Positions 1-7,884 of a stretch of DNA of 64,000 nucleotides are shown here, piece by piece. This stretch comes from Pseudomonas maumuensis (GTDB taxonomy: Bacteria > Pseudomonadota > Gammaproteobacteria > Pseudomonadales > Pseudomonadaceae). Within the stretch, counting starts at the first letter, position 1; each line of letters opens with the position of its first letter. The DNA lies in the NCBI RefSeq assembly GCF_019139675.1, contig NZ_CP077077.1, forward strand, positions 2,666,001 through 2,730,000, written 5' to 3'. Under the pieces are notes generated by a model. The model saw nothing but the letters and a program-made list of their open reading frames with translations, did not search any database and was not told the origin of the DNA. The position numbers were made by a program, and so were the translations under genes.

Positions 1-833
1 CGCTGCGGGTTGAGCGTCAGATGCACGTGACGGTTGACGTCCTTGTACAGCAGGTAGCTGAACGGGCCTGGGCCGCCGGAGTAGCAAGCTTGCGGGCAGA
101 AGGCGCGCAGCCACATGAAGTCACCGGCTTCCACCTCGACCCAGTCCTGGTTCAGGCGGTACACCGCCTTGCCTTCCAGGACGTACAGGCCGTGTTCCAT
201 GACGTGGGTCTCGGCGAACGGGATCACGCCGCCCGGCTGGAAGGTCACGATGTTCACGTGCATGTCGTGGCGCATGTCGGCCATGTCGACGAAGCGAGTG
301 GTCTTCCAAGCGCCTTCGGTGCCCGGCATCTCGATGACCGTGGCGTTGTCGCGGTGAGTGACGAACGACTCGGGAACCGGCAGGCCTTCGACCTTCTGGT
401 AGTGCTTGCGCAGCCAGTGGAAGGTGACGTTGGCCTTGCTGTTGTTGCGCAGGCTCCAGTCGGCGCCGGGGGCGAGGAAGGCATAGCCGCCCGGCACGAG
501 GGTGTGGTGCTTGCCTTCGACGGTGACGTCGATCTCGCCTTCGACCACGAACAGCACCGCTTCGGCGTTCGGGTCCAGTTCAGGGCGCTCGCTGCCGCCC
601 TCTGGAGCGACTTCGACGATGTACTGCGAGAAGGTCTCGGCGAAACCGGTCAGCGGGCGGGCGATGACCCACATGCGCATCTTGTCCCAGAACGGCAGGT
701 GGCTGGTGACGATGTCACGCATCACGCCCTTGGGGATCACGGCATAGGCTTCGGTGAACATGGCACGGTCAGTCAGCAGCTCGGTCTGAGCCGGGTGCCC
801 ACCGTGGGGGGCGAAGTAGGAAGGTTTCGACAT
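1..833 (-). CDS. allE: (S)-ureidoglycine aminohydrolase, bicupin (3' end cut by window)
   Basis: This enzyme releases ammonia from (S)-ureidoglycine to give ureidoglycolate, a step of purine/allantoin breakdown in the cytoplasm. About 278 residues are visible from the ATG, which is close to full length, so only the last few residues and the stop are missing. Two cupin halves are visible. The second holds the expected manganese site E208-x-H210-x3-H214 with Q248 further on, matching the Glu/His/His/Gln set known for plant ureidoglycine aminohydrolase. The first half lacks such a set, as is usual for the family. The gene reads leftward, so the rest of any ureide operon would lie outside the window. 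Confidence 0.85.
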   Translation of the reverse strand, partial: MSKPSYFAPHGGHPAQTELLTDRAMFTEAYAVIPKGVMRDIVTSHLPFWDKMRMWVIARPLTGFAETFSQYIVEVAPEGGSERPELDPNAEAVLFVVEGEIDVTVEGKHHTLVPGGYAFLAPGADWSLRNNSKANVTFHWLRKHYQKVEGLPVPESFVTHRDNATVIEMPGTEGAWKTTRFVDMADMRHDMHVNIVTFQPGGVIPFAETHVMEHGLYVLEGKAVYRLNQDWVEVEAGDFMWLRAFCPQACYSGGPGPFSYLLYKDVNRHVHLTLNPQ

Positions 834-1089
834 GAACGGTCTCGACTTTGTTGTTCTCTCCCCATGCCTTGGACCACACCGGCCGGTGCGTGCAGGGGAT
901 GCCGGGACAGCATAGGGGGCAGGGCGTGGCATCCACAAATTAAATGTTGAAATACTCGGTATTCAATTATTGAATCCAGAAGCGTCTGCACAATCTTGCG
1001 CGAGTAGGAAAGTTCTCTGGCTTCTTGGTCATGACATATTTTTCACATCACCTTGCTAGCATCGCCGGCACTTTCTAGGAGCCGATTCG

Positions 1090-1998
1090 ATGATCCATGT
1101 GCTGCGCAAACGCGGTTTCCGCCTCGCCCTGGCGACTACCGCGGGCCTGATGTCCTGCACCCTGGGCTTCTTCGCTTGGCAGACGTTCTATCCGGTGCAG
1201 GCCGCCGAAGGCTGGGGCGTACAGGTATTGCACAACTCGGTGACCCGGGCCGCCTCTCTGCTGCCCCAGGCCGACGGCAGCCTGCTGGTCAGCCGCGAGC
1301 TCAACGGCGGCAAAGGCAGCATCCTGCGCATTACCGCGGAGGGGGATCGGGTGGTGGTGCTCGAGGGCCTGTCCAAGCCGGACGGCATGGTTGCCGTCGA
1401 CGGTGGCTGGGCGTTCAGCCAGGAGGTCGGTGGGGCGCCGGTCAGCGTGTCGCGCGATGGCCAGGTCAGCCAGCTGTTCGAAGGTAATAATGTGCAGGGG
1501 TTGTACAACGATGGCCAGCACCTCTACGCCATCGAGGATCGCAAGGGTGATGGCCGGTTGATGCGTTACGACTGGCAGAGTGGTGAGCTTGATGTGTTGC
1601 GCTCGGGCCTGACTGAAACCGAGGGCTTGGCTCGTTGCGCCGATGGGCGCCTGCTGTATACCGAGAAAGCCACTGGCAAGATCCGTGCGCTGGGCGATGA
1701 CGGGGATGATCCGGTGGTGGTCGAAGGTTTGCGCAATCCGACCTTCCTGCTTTGCGACCAGCGTGGTTTGTGGATCAGTGAAGATTCGACCCACCGCGCG
1801 CGGCTGCTGCGTATCGATGGCGATGGTACGCGCCACACTGTTCTGAGCTACCTGAAGGCGCCTCAGGCCATCGTTCCGGACGGTAACGGCGGGTACTTGC
1901 TCGCTGAGGGGGGACGGGATCGGGTGTTGCGCCTGACGCCGCCGGTCGCGGCGAGTACTGCGCAGACTGAAGCGGCGCCACGGGTGCCGAAGGCTTGA
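1090..1998 (+). CDS. Exported SMP-30/NHL-type beta-propeller protein
   Basis: The 302-residue protein begins with a basic stretch and a hydrophobic segment (about residues 12-33), which is a signal peptide or signal anchor, so the rest should be periplasmic. The body consists of repeated short beta-strand motifs of the type D-G-x-L-L-V/Y and Y-N-D-G-Q-H-L-Y. This is the pattern of six-bladed propellers of the SMP-30/gluconolactonase or NHL class. I cannot identify a metal-binding catalytic set with confidence, so it may be a binding protein or a lactonase-like enzyme. The C-terminal 15 residues are rich in Ala/Pro and look unstructured. It stands alone; the short neighbour downstream is on the other strand. 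Confidence 0.6.
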   Translation: MIHVLRKRGFRLALATTAGLMSCTLGFFAWQTFYPVQAAEGWGVQVLHNSVTRAASLLPQADGSLLVSRELNGGKGSILRITAEGDRVVVLEGLSKPDGMVAVDGGWAFSQEVGGAPVSVSRDGQVSQLFEGNNVQGLYNDGQHLYAIEDRKGDGRLMRYDWQSGELDVLRSGLTETEGLARCADGRLLYTEKATGKIRALGDDGDDPVVVEGLRNPTFLLCDQRGLWISEDSTHRARLLRIDGDGTRHTVLSYLKAPQAIVPDGNGGYLLAEGGRDRVLRLTPPVAASTAQTEAAPRVPKA

Positions 1999-2111
1999 GC
2001 CGAGCACACGAGGCAATGTGCATGCTTGCAGTGGGCCCTAAATCAACGCTCAAGATATAGCGGATTGGTAGTTTGTTTCACTTTGTTGTTGGGTGTTTTT
2101 GGACGTTAGTT

Positions 2112-2162
2112 GCGCACTCATTGACGATGCCGTCGTAATGTAGGCATCGTCTATGAATGCGC
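2112..2162. repeat. Long imperfect hairpin, 20-nt arms
   Basis: Positions 2112-2131 and 2143-2162 are inverted copies of each other (18 of 20 bases pair, with the inner 9 bp perfect) around an 11-nt loop. It lies in the 217-bp space between the propeller gene and the small exported protein gene. No T-run follows on either strand, so it is not a classical intrinsic terminator, and it does not match the REP cores found elsewhere in the window. Confidence 0.6.
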
Positions 2163-2215
2163 ATACAAAGTAGTCAAGCAGTGCTCTCGCTCCCCGCATC
2201 CCGTCCCAAGACATT

Positions 2216-2431
2216 TCAGCTGGAAGGCATTTCCTGGTTGCCTCGCACTTCCCGGCCAACCTGCTGCTGAGCAGGTGAAGCATCGTCACCCTTGACAACC
2301 TGTTCAGCCTGCTGACGCTGCAGCGCCCACTGAGCGCTACGCTCCTTGAGACGATCGGCACCGCCTTCGGCAAACGCCGAGGTGGCCGAAATCGTTGCCA
2401 GCAGGGTGAGTACAACCGCTACGGTTTTCAT
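2216..2431 (-). CDS. Small exported protein of unknown function
   Basis: The 71-residue product starts with a clear Sec signal peptide: Met-Lys, a hydrophobic core, and cleavage after about A21-F-A. The mature part is a charged, Gln-rich peptide of about 48 residues. I chose the ATG at 2431 rather than in-frame starts further upstream because it begins the signal peptide and has a GGAG ribosome site about 9 nt before it. I recognise no domain. Small periplasmic proteins like this are common in pseudomonads and usually uncharacterised. It is transcribed away from the Septu-like module that starts 285 bp away on the other strand. Confidence 0.6.
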   Translation of the reverse strand: MKTVAVVLTLLATISATSAFAEGGADRLKERSAQWALQRQQAEQVVKGDDASPAQQQVGREVRGNQEMPSS

Positions 2432-2716
2432 CACTGGAGTCTCCATCGATTGACTTGAAAGCCGGCTGCTTGGCAGTCGGGTTGAGGCAAGGATGGCGTC
2501 CGGGAATTTTCTCAACGTTAAGGAGCCTGCACTCGCTACAGCGTCAACCTAGAACCTGTGAAGGTTGCATGCTCGTTGGGCTGTATGATTCGTTGCGGCA
2601 GTGGCATATTGATAGCAAGGTCAGGCTGCTGGTAGGTAAGTCACATGCTTCGGTTCCTCACCATATAAGTGATGATGCTGCCTATGAAAGCGGGAAAATA
2701 GAGTGCGAGAGATCAC

Positions 2717-4162
2717 GTGAAAATATATTCCTTAGACAAGAAGTCATTGGTTTCAATTGCTGACTATCCATTCATTAATCTTGATTCCCAGCATTGGGAT
2801 GACTACGGGCGCAAAACGCTGTTCACCATGTGGGTGCATGAATCAGCATCAAAAAGCGTCAGGCTCGGTAAGATAAAAGTCATATCGTCTAACCCTGAAG
2901 ATTATGGTGGGGCGGGGTACATCAATGTGCCGTCAGGTGATCCCCAGTTACCAGATAATTTTGCATCGCTTGGCCAGGATCTAGATTTTTATCGCACTGT
3001 GGCGAGCTATTTCTCATCGGAGGACGCGGCCAATCTCCTTGAACGAATAAATGACTTGGCGACGAGTGTCGGCCTGAGGGAGCAGTTTGAACGGCTGGAT
3101 GAGTATAAGGGCTCACTGATTCGCTTCAGTGAAGCCGAGCAGGCGCTTCATCGTGGAAGGAACGTTCTCGAAGGGGCTGAATATGAAGACGCTTTCGAGT
3201 TTACGTTCAGTTGCAAGGTTGGCAACGCGCCTGGTGAGCACGCAGCGAGTTTCAACTTTAAAGAACATTCGGGCTTGCCGAACCGCATCATTGCTGTGAT
3301 TGGAGAGAATGGTGCGGGAAAAACACAGTATTTATCCAAGATGGCATTGGCGTTAAGTGGTGAAGAGTCGGATGGAGTGTTTTCTGGGTCGCGGCCTTTG
3401 TTCAGTAAAATTATCGCGATCTCCTACAGCGCGTTTGATAATTTTCGTCGGCCCAAGTCGAAAAAAACGTTCAGTTATAAGTACTGTGGGCTGAGGGATG
3501 AAAGTGGTTTTTTGACGCCGAAAAAAATGGACGCGATCTATGCTAGTGCGTGTGATCGGATTCAGAAGCAGAACAGGGTGGGCGAATGGTACAGCGCTTT
3601 AAAGCTTATCATGGCTCGGGATATAGTTGACGCTATTTATCTGGATTTGTTCGAGAATGAAGCATTTGGAAGGGTGTCGAGAAATAGTGATGGGCACCTA
3701 AGCTCGGGGCAAAGCGTATTGCTGTATGTGATTACGGAGATAGTGGCAAGTATTCAGAAAGATTCGCTGATACTGTTTGATGAGCCTGAGGTTCACTTGC
3801 ACCCTCGAGCGATTTCGAACATGGTGACAATGTTTCGTTTTGTGCTCGAGAAATTTGGTTCCTATGCGATCATGGCGACCCATTCGCCAGTCATTCTTCA
3901 AGAAATCCCTTCGCGGTATGTGAACGTATTCGAGCGTGTCGGCTCCGTGCCAAACGTACGAAGTGTTGAGCTGGAAACGTTTGGGGAAAATATTTCAAAT
4001 ATTACGAAGAATGTTTTTTCTTTGGCTGGAGTGGAGAACGATTATAGAGGTGTACTGAAAAGATTATCGGAAAAACACAGCCTTGATGAAGTGCAGGGTT
4101 TATTCGATGGGCGTCTTAGCTTGAACGCTATGGTGTTCCTCAAAGGGTGCTATGAAAAATGA
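2717..4162 (+). CDS. ptuA: Septu-like ATPase PtuA
   Basis: This is an SMC/ABC-type AAA ATPase of 481 residues. It shows Walker A GENGAGKT (196-203), an ABC-like signature LSSGQ (about 328-332), Walker B ending in LFDEPEVHLHP (about 352-362), and a switch histidine in ATHSP (about 388). The start is a GTG preceded by GAGAG. The gene overlaps the next one by four bases (ATGA), so the two are translated together. An overlapping ATPase and HNH nuclease is the arrangement of the Septu anti-phage system, in which PtuA is taken to sense infection and license PtuB. The codon use is clearly AT-richer than in the flanking genes, which fits horizontal transfer. A related OLD-like or retron-accessory ATPase is the main alternative; no reverse transcriptase gene is nearby. 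Confidence 0.78.
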   Translation: MKIYSLDKKSLVSIADYPFINLDSQHWDDYGRKTLFTMWVHESASKSVRLGKIKVISSNPEDYGGAGYINVPSGDPQLPDNFASLGQDLDFYRTVASYFSSEDAANLLERINDLATSVGLREQFERLDEYKGSLIRFSEAEQALHRGRNVLEGAEYEDAFEFTFSCKVGNAPGEHAASFNFKEHSGLPNRIIAVIGENGAGKTQYLSKMALALSGEESDGVFSGSRPLFSKIIAISYSAFDNFRRPKSKKTFSYKYCGLRDESGFLTPKKMDAIYASACDRIQKQNRVGEWYSALKLIMARDIVDAIYLDLFENEAFGRVSRNSDGHLSSGQSVLLYVITEIVASIQKDSLILFDEPEVHLHPRAISNMVTMFRFVLEKFGSYAIMATHSPVILQEIPSRYVNVFERVGSVPNVRSVELETFGENISNITKNVFSLAGVENDYRGVLKRLSEKHSLDEVQGLFDGRLSLNAMVFLKGCYEK

Positions 4163-5052
4163 AGAACTTTCAAGCGCTGCAACGCCCTGGGTATGAGTAT
4201 TTTAGGCAAATTGTCGATTCGAAAAACAATACCGTAAAAGGTCAGCCTAATACAAAGAAGGAGACGCTGGTCAGGTTGCAGGATCAAGTGAGATTGAAGT
4301 ACTTACATTATCAAGGCTGTTTTGATCGGCAAGCACTTCACTCGATAGATAGCTCTAGCTTCGTAGGCGTGGAGAAGGAATCGTTGTTGTGGGCTTATAG
4401 TTCAGGCGGGAGCGTGCTTGACGGACTAAAGGCGGAAATAAAGAATTCACAGTCGCAAGACTGGCAAAACCTATGCCCCTATTGTGGTATTTCGGGGGTT
4501 GATGAGACGGACCACTATCTGCCCAAGGACGATTACGCGGAATATGCGGTTTTTAGCCTTAACCTAATTCCCTCCTGTGGGCGTTGCAATAAGAAAAAGG
4601 GTAATTACTGGAAGGTAGATGGTGAGCGAAAGATTTTAAATTTTTACTTGGATCAATTGCCGGATCGGCAATTTCTTCACTGCCGCTTTAGTTATGATAA
4701 TAATTTGCCTGGCGTGGAGTATCGCCTGGAGCAGGATGGTGCTATTTCTGATGGCTTGTTCAGCGTGATTTCTGCTCATTATGAACGACTGGAGTTGCTT
4801 GGTCGCTACAAGGAGAATTCAAATGATTTCATCACCACAACGATCGACTCAATCCTCTCTTACTCCAAGGACTTAACCACCCAGCGGCTCAAAATCTCGA
4901 TGCTTGAACAGTATGGCCGAATGGTGGAGCGCTATGGCGTAAACCATTGGCAATGCGTACTACTTAAAGAAATGGCGGGGGCAGAGCTTTTTGTCGAGCA
5001 CATGGTGAGGTGTATCAAAGGCCATACGCTTCAGGACGAATTAGGCCTTTGA
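4159..5052 (+). CDS. ptuB: Septu-like HNH nuclease PtuB
   Basis: The 297-residue partner of the ATPase has a treble-clef HNH core in its middle: zinc-binding C106-P-Y-C109, the catalytic D118-H119 pair followed by Y-L-P-K, N135 in N-L-I-P, and C140-G-R-C143. This layout matches the HNH family found in PtuB and in the nuclease of retron Ec78. The region before residue 100 and the helical C-terminal half have no motifs I recognise and probably contact the ATPase. It is AT-rich like ptuA. The stop lies 29 bp from the stop of the convergent lipoprotein gene, so the module sits as a clean two-gene cargo between housekeeping-like genes. The expected role is nucleic-acid cleavage during phage infection. 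Confidence 0.75.
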   Translation: MKNFQALQRPGYEYFRQIVDSKNNTVKGQPNTKKETLVRLQDQVRLKYLHYQGCFDRQALHSIDSSSFVGVEKESLLWAYSSGGSVLDGLKAEIKNSQSQDWQNLCPYCGISGVDETDHYLPKDDYAEYAVFSLNLIPSCGRCNKKKGNYWKVDGERKILNFYLDQLPDRQFLHCRFSYDNNLPGVEYRLEQDGAISDGLFSVISAHYERLELLGRYKENSNDFITTTIDSILSYSKDLTTQRLKISMLEQYGRMVERYGVNHWQCVLLKEMAGAELFVEHMVRCIKGHTLQDELGL

Positions 5053-5081
5053 GATAGAAGCAACTTAAAGTGCGGCGCCCC

Positions 5082-5699
5082 TCAATCGATCGCCCATCCT
5101 ATGCTGGTCATTACCATAACCCGGGTCTCATTCAGGGGTTTGCCGACGCTGGTGGCCACTTGGCCGAGCCCGACGATGTCGGACTGAACCGCGGCATCGC
5201 CCGCCCAGACTGGTAGCTCGGTGATCTGGTAACTGTAGGTCAGCTCGGATTGTCGGCGCCCATTGTGTTCGACTGGCGTGCTGAAGCTTTTGATAGCGGT
5301 GACCTGAGCCTTGCCGAAGCACAGCCCGCCAGTGCTCGCGCCGTTCGCCTTGCGCCCCGCATCGGCCTTGTAGTAGCGGCGGCCCTCGTCGGTCAGGTCG
5401 TAGGCGTAGTAGATGTCGGTGCGCGCCGGTTGCCAGAGACGCTCCGGCACTTCGGTGCGGGCAACTTCACGTTCGCTGACCACCCCGACCTGGGCCAGGG
5501 CGTGCAAGGCTTTATTGGTGCCTTCCACATCGAAGTCACGGGTGCGGGTGGGAAAGGCGCTGATCACGAAACAGCGTGGGTATTGAGTATCGAGGTAGGC
5601 TTGGGCGGTCTGGCGCAGCTCGGTTTCACTGGGCTGCTGGCCGTCCGAGCAGCCGACCAGTGCTGCCAGCAGAGCCAGTGGGATGATCTTCCTGTCCAT
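5082..5699 (-). CDS. Putative lipoprotein
   Basis: The 205-residue product begins MDRK followed by a hydrophobic run ending in the lipobox L-V-G-C17, so it should be lipid-modified and held at the membrane. The second residue after the Cys is Asp, which can keep lipoproteins in the inner membrane (a rule from enterics that is less reliable in Pseudomonas). The mature part has no domain I can name. An in-frame start about 140 bp further upstream is open but lacks a signal sequence, so I placed the start at 5699. It is convergent with the Septu-like genes and divergent from ppk2. Confidence 0.6.
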   Translation of the reverse strand: MDRKIIPLALLAALVGCSDGQQPSETELRQTAQAYLDTQYPRCFVISAFPTRTRDFDVEGTNKALHALAQVGVVSEREVARTEVPERLWQPARTDIYYAYDLTDEGRRYYKADAGRKANGASTGGLCFGKAQVTAIKSFSTPVEHNGRRQSELTYSYQITELPVWAGDAAVQSDIVGLGQVATSVGKPLNETRVMVMTSIGWAID

Positions 5700-5928
5700 C
5701 GTGAGACTTCCTTGAGTTGCCAATTGCAGGCCAGGATTAGAACCCGCGCGCCAGAGCGGCCGCAATCGTGGCAAGTCGACATATCGCCCGTGCTGTGCGC
5801 TGTTTGGCAAAGCCTGCTGCTGGCAACGACCGGCGGCCAACCGGCAAAGGGTGGGCGTTCAGCCATACTCCTCTGATTGCGCCCCGGCACTGTCGGGGCG
5901 ACCTGAAGCGGGCAAAGAGGAGCAAGCG

Positions 5929-6738
5929 ATGGCCAAGGGCAAGCGCAAGGTTGAGGGCGACGAGAAACTCGGACGCAAGACCTACGAGGCGGAACTCAGG
6001 CGGCTGCACGTGGAGCTGGTCAAGCTTCAGCAATGGGTGGTGGAGAAGGGCCTGAAAGTATGCATCGTCTTCGAAGGCCGGGATGGCGCGGGCAAGGGCG
6101 GCACCATCAAGGCCATCACCGAGCGCGTCAGCCCACGGGTGTTCCGCGTGGTGGCGCTGCCGGCGCCGACCGAGCGCGAGAAGACCCAGATGTACGCCCA
6201 GCGCTACCTGACCCACCTGCCGGCGGCGGGCGAGGTGGTGATCTTCGATCGCAGCTGGTACAACCGCGCCGGGGTGGAGCGGGTGATGGGCTTCTGCAGC
6301 GACGAGCAGGCCCACAAGTTCCTCAGCGTGGTGCCGATGTTCGAGCGGATGATGGTCGAGTCGGGGATCATCCTCATCAAGTATTGGCTCGAGGTCAGTG
6401 CCGAGGAGCAGACCCGTCGCCTGCAGGACCGCATCAGTGACGGGCGCAAGTTGTGGAAGCTGTCGCCGATGGACGTCAAGTCCTACAACCGCTGGGACGA
6501 CTACACCCGCGCCCGCGACGACATGTTCGCCGCCTCCGACTCCTCCTGGGCACCCTGGTACATGGCGCGCTCGGAGGACAAACGCAAGGCGCGGCTGAAC
6601 ATCATCAGCCACCTGTTGCAGCAGATCCCGTACAAGAACCTCAGTCCAGAGCACAAGGTGTCGCTACCCAAGCGCGGCAAGATCGGCAAGTACAAGGCAC
6701 AGCCTTATCCTTTCAAGATGGTGGCGCAGCGGTTCTGA
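5929..6738 (+). CDS. ppk2: Polyphosphate kinase 2
   Basis: PPK2 enzymes transfer phosphate between polyphosphate and nucleotides in the cytoplasm. The 269-residue protein has the family's P-loop fold: Walker A G50-R-D-G-A-G-K-G57, Walker B V-V-I-F-D107-R-S-W-Y-N-R, and the lid motif RKLWKLSP near residue 180. The length fits the short class I PPK2 proteins. An AGAGGAG ribosome site sits 6-12 nt before the chosen ATG; the frame stays open upstream but without a comparable site. It is convergent with the efflux membrane-fusion gene, with only 12 bp between stops. Preference for ADP or GDP cannot be told from sequence alone. Confidence 0.9.
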   Translation: MAKGKRKVEGDEKLGRKTYEAELRRLHVELVKLQQWVVEKGLKVCIVFEGRDGAGKGGTIKAITERVSPRVFRVVALPAPTEREKTQMYAQRYLTHLPAAGEVVIFDRSWYNRAGVERVMGFCSDEQAHKFLSVVPMFERMMVESGIILIKYWLEVSAEEQTRRLQDRISDGRKLWKLSPMDVKSYNRWDDYTRARDDMFAASDSSWAPWYMARSEDKRKARLNIISHLLQQIPYKNLSPEHKVSLPKRGKIGKYKAQPYPFKMVAQRF

Positions 6739-6750
6739 ACCCGCCGCCGT

Positions 6751-7884
6751 TTACTGCGCCTTGCGGGTATCGATGCTCACCACCACCGACATTCCTGGCC
6801 GCAGGTGCCTGGCTTCGGGCTGATCGCCATCGACGGTGATCCGCACCGGAATGCGCTGGGCGATCTTGACGAAGTTGCCAGTGGCGTTGTCGGCCTGCAG
6901 CAGGGCGAACTCAGAACCGGTGGCCGGAGAGATCTGCTGCACGTGGCCGTGCAGCTTCAGATGGTTGAGGGCATCGACGGTGAAGGTGGCGGGTTGGCCG
7001 ATGCGCACGTTGGCCATCTGCGTTTCCTTCAGGTTGGCGATCACCCACAGGGTATCCGGCACCAGCGCCATCAACTGCGCGCCGGGGTTGACGTAGGCGC
7101 CCAGGCGGGTGCCGATCTGCCCCAGCTGGCCGTCGCGCGGGGCCTTGACCCGAGTGTTGTCCAGGTCGATGCGAGCCAGTTCCACCGCGGCCTTGGCGTT
7201 TTCTACCGAGGCCTCCAGCGCGGCGCGGTTGACGATCACCGTCTCGCGGTCCTGGCGGGCGATTTCCAGTGCGGCCCTGGCCTGGGCCAGGCTGGCGACG
7301 GCGGCGGCCTGGCTGGCGCGACTCAGGTCCAGTTCGCGGCGCGACACCGAGCCGTCGCTTACCAGCGCCTGGTTACGTTGCAGGTCGGCGCGGGCCTTGT
7401 CGGCCTGGGCGGCGGCGTCGGCGATCGCGGCCTGGCGCTGGGCAATGGTGGCCTCGGCGCTGTTGCGCTGCTGCAGGTTGTTGGCCAGCGCCGCCTGTTG
7501 CTGCTTGAGCTGGGCAACGGCCTGGGCAAGGCGCTGGGTGTAGATGCGGTCGTCCAGGCGCACCAGCAGGTCGCCCTGTTTGACGAACTGGAAGTCATGC
7601 ACCGGCACCTCGACGATGTAGCCGCCCAGCTGAGGGCCGATGATCGTCACCTGGCCGCGCACCAGCGCGTTCTCGGTGCTTTCGATGGCGCTGCTGAACG
7701 GCGGCAGGCGCCAGGCGTAGAGCACCAGCAGGATGCCGGCCAGGGCCACGGCGGCGAAGCTCAGCGACGACAGCAGGCGTACCCGCCGGGTACGCGCCGG
7801 GCTGGTCGGCTCGCTCGGGGGCGCGCTGCCTTCCGGAGTTTCGGCGATGGCGGTGGTGGTGGTCGTTGGCGTTTCCTGGGTCAT
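6751..7884 (-). CDS. HlyD/EmrA-type membrane fusion protein of efflux pump
   Basis: This is the periplasmic adaptor of a drug-efflux pump, 377 residues. After a Thr/Pro-rich cytoplasmic tail there is one membrane segment (about 38-60). Then come the first half of a biotinyl-lipoyl domain, a long Ala/Gln-rich coiled-coil hairpin (about 115-225), the second lipoyl half (G-Q-L-G-Q-I-G near 250) and a beta-barrel domain. The start overlaps the stop of the transporter gene by four bases, so the two are coupled, with the transporter made first. It is EmrA-like. No outer-membrane TolC-type partner is encoded beside it, so it would borrow one from elsewhere. Confidence 0.85.
   Translation of the reverse strand: MTQETPTTTTTAIAETPEGSAPPSEPTSPARTRRVRLLSSLSFAAVALAGILLVLYAWRLPPFSSAIESTENALVRGQVTIIGPQLGGYIVEVPVHDFQFVKQGDLLVRLDDRIYTQRLAQAVAQLKQQQAALANNLQQRNSAEATIAQRQAAIADAAAQADKARADLQRNQALVSDGSVSRRELDLSRASQAAAVASLAQARAALEIARQDRETVIVNRAALEASVENAKAAVELARIDLDNTRVKAPRDGQLGQIGTRLGAYVNPGAQLMALVPDTLWVIANLKETQMANVRIGQPATFTVDALNHLKLHGHVQQISPATGSEFALLQADNATGNFVKIAQRIPVRITVDGDQPEARHLRPGMSVVVSIDTRKAQ

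Noticed and set aside
2050..2415. 121-codon frame on the minus strand
   Set aside because: It overlaps the small exported protein gene in another frame, has no domain and no ribosome site; the 71-aa signal-peptide gene explains the region better.
2432..2716. Retron (msr-msd and reverse transcriptase) beside the PtuAB-like pair
   Set aside because: No reverse transcriptase frame exists in the vicinity and no typical inverted repeats flank the spacer, so the pair is called Septu-like rather than retron-associated.
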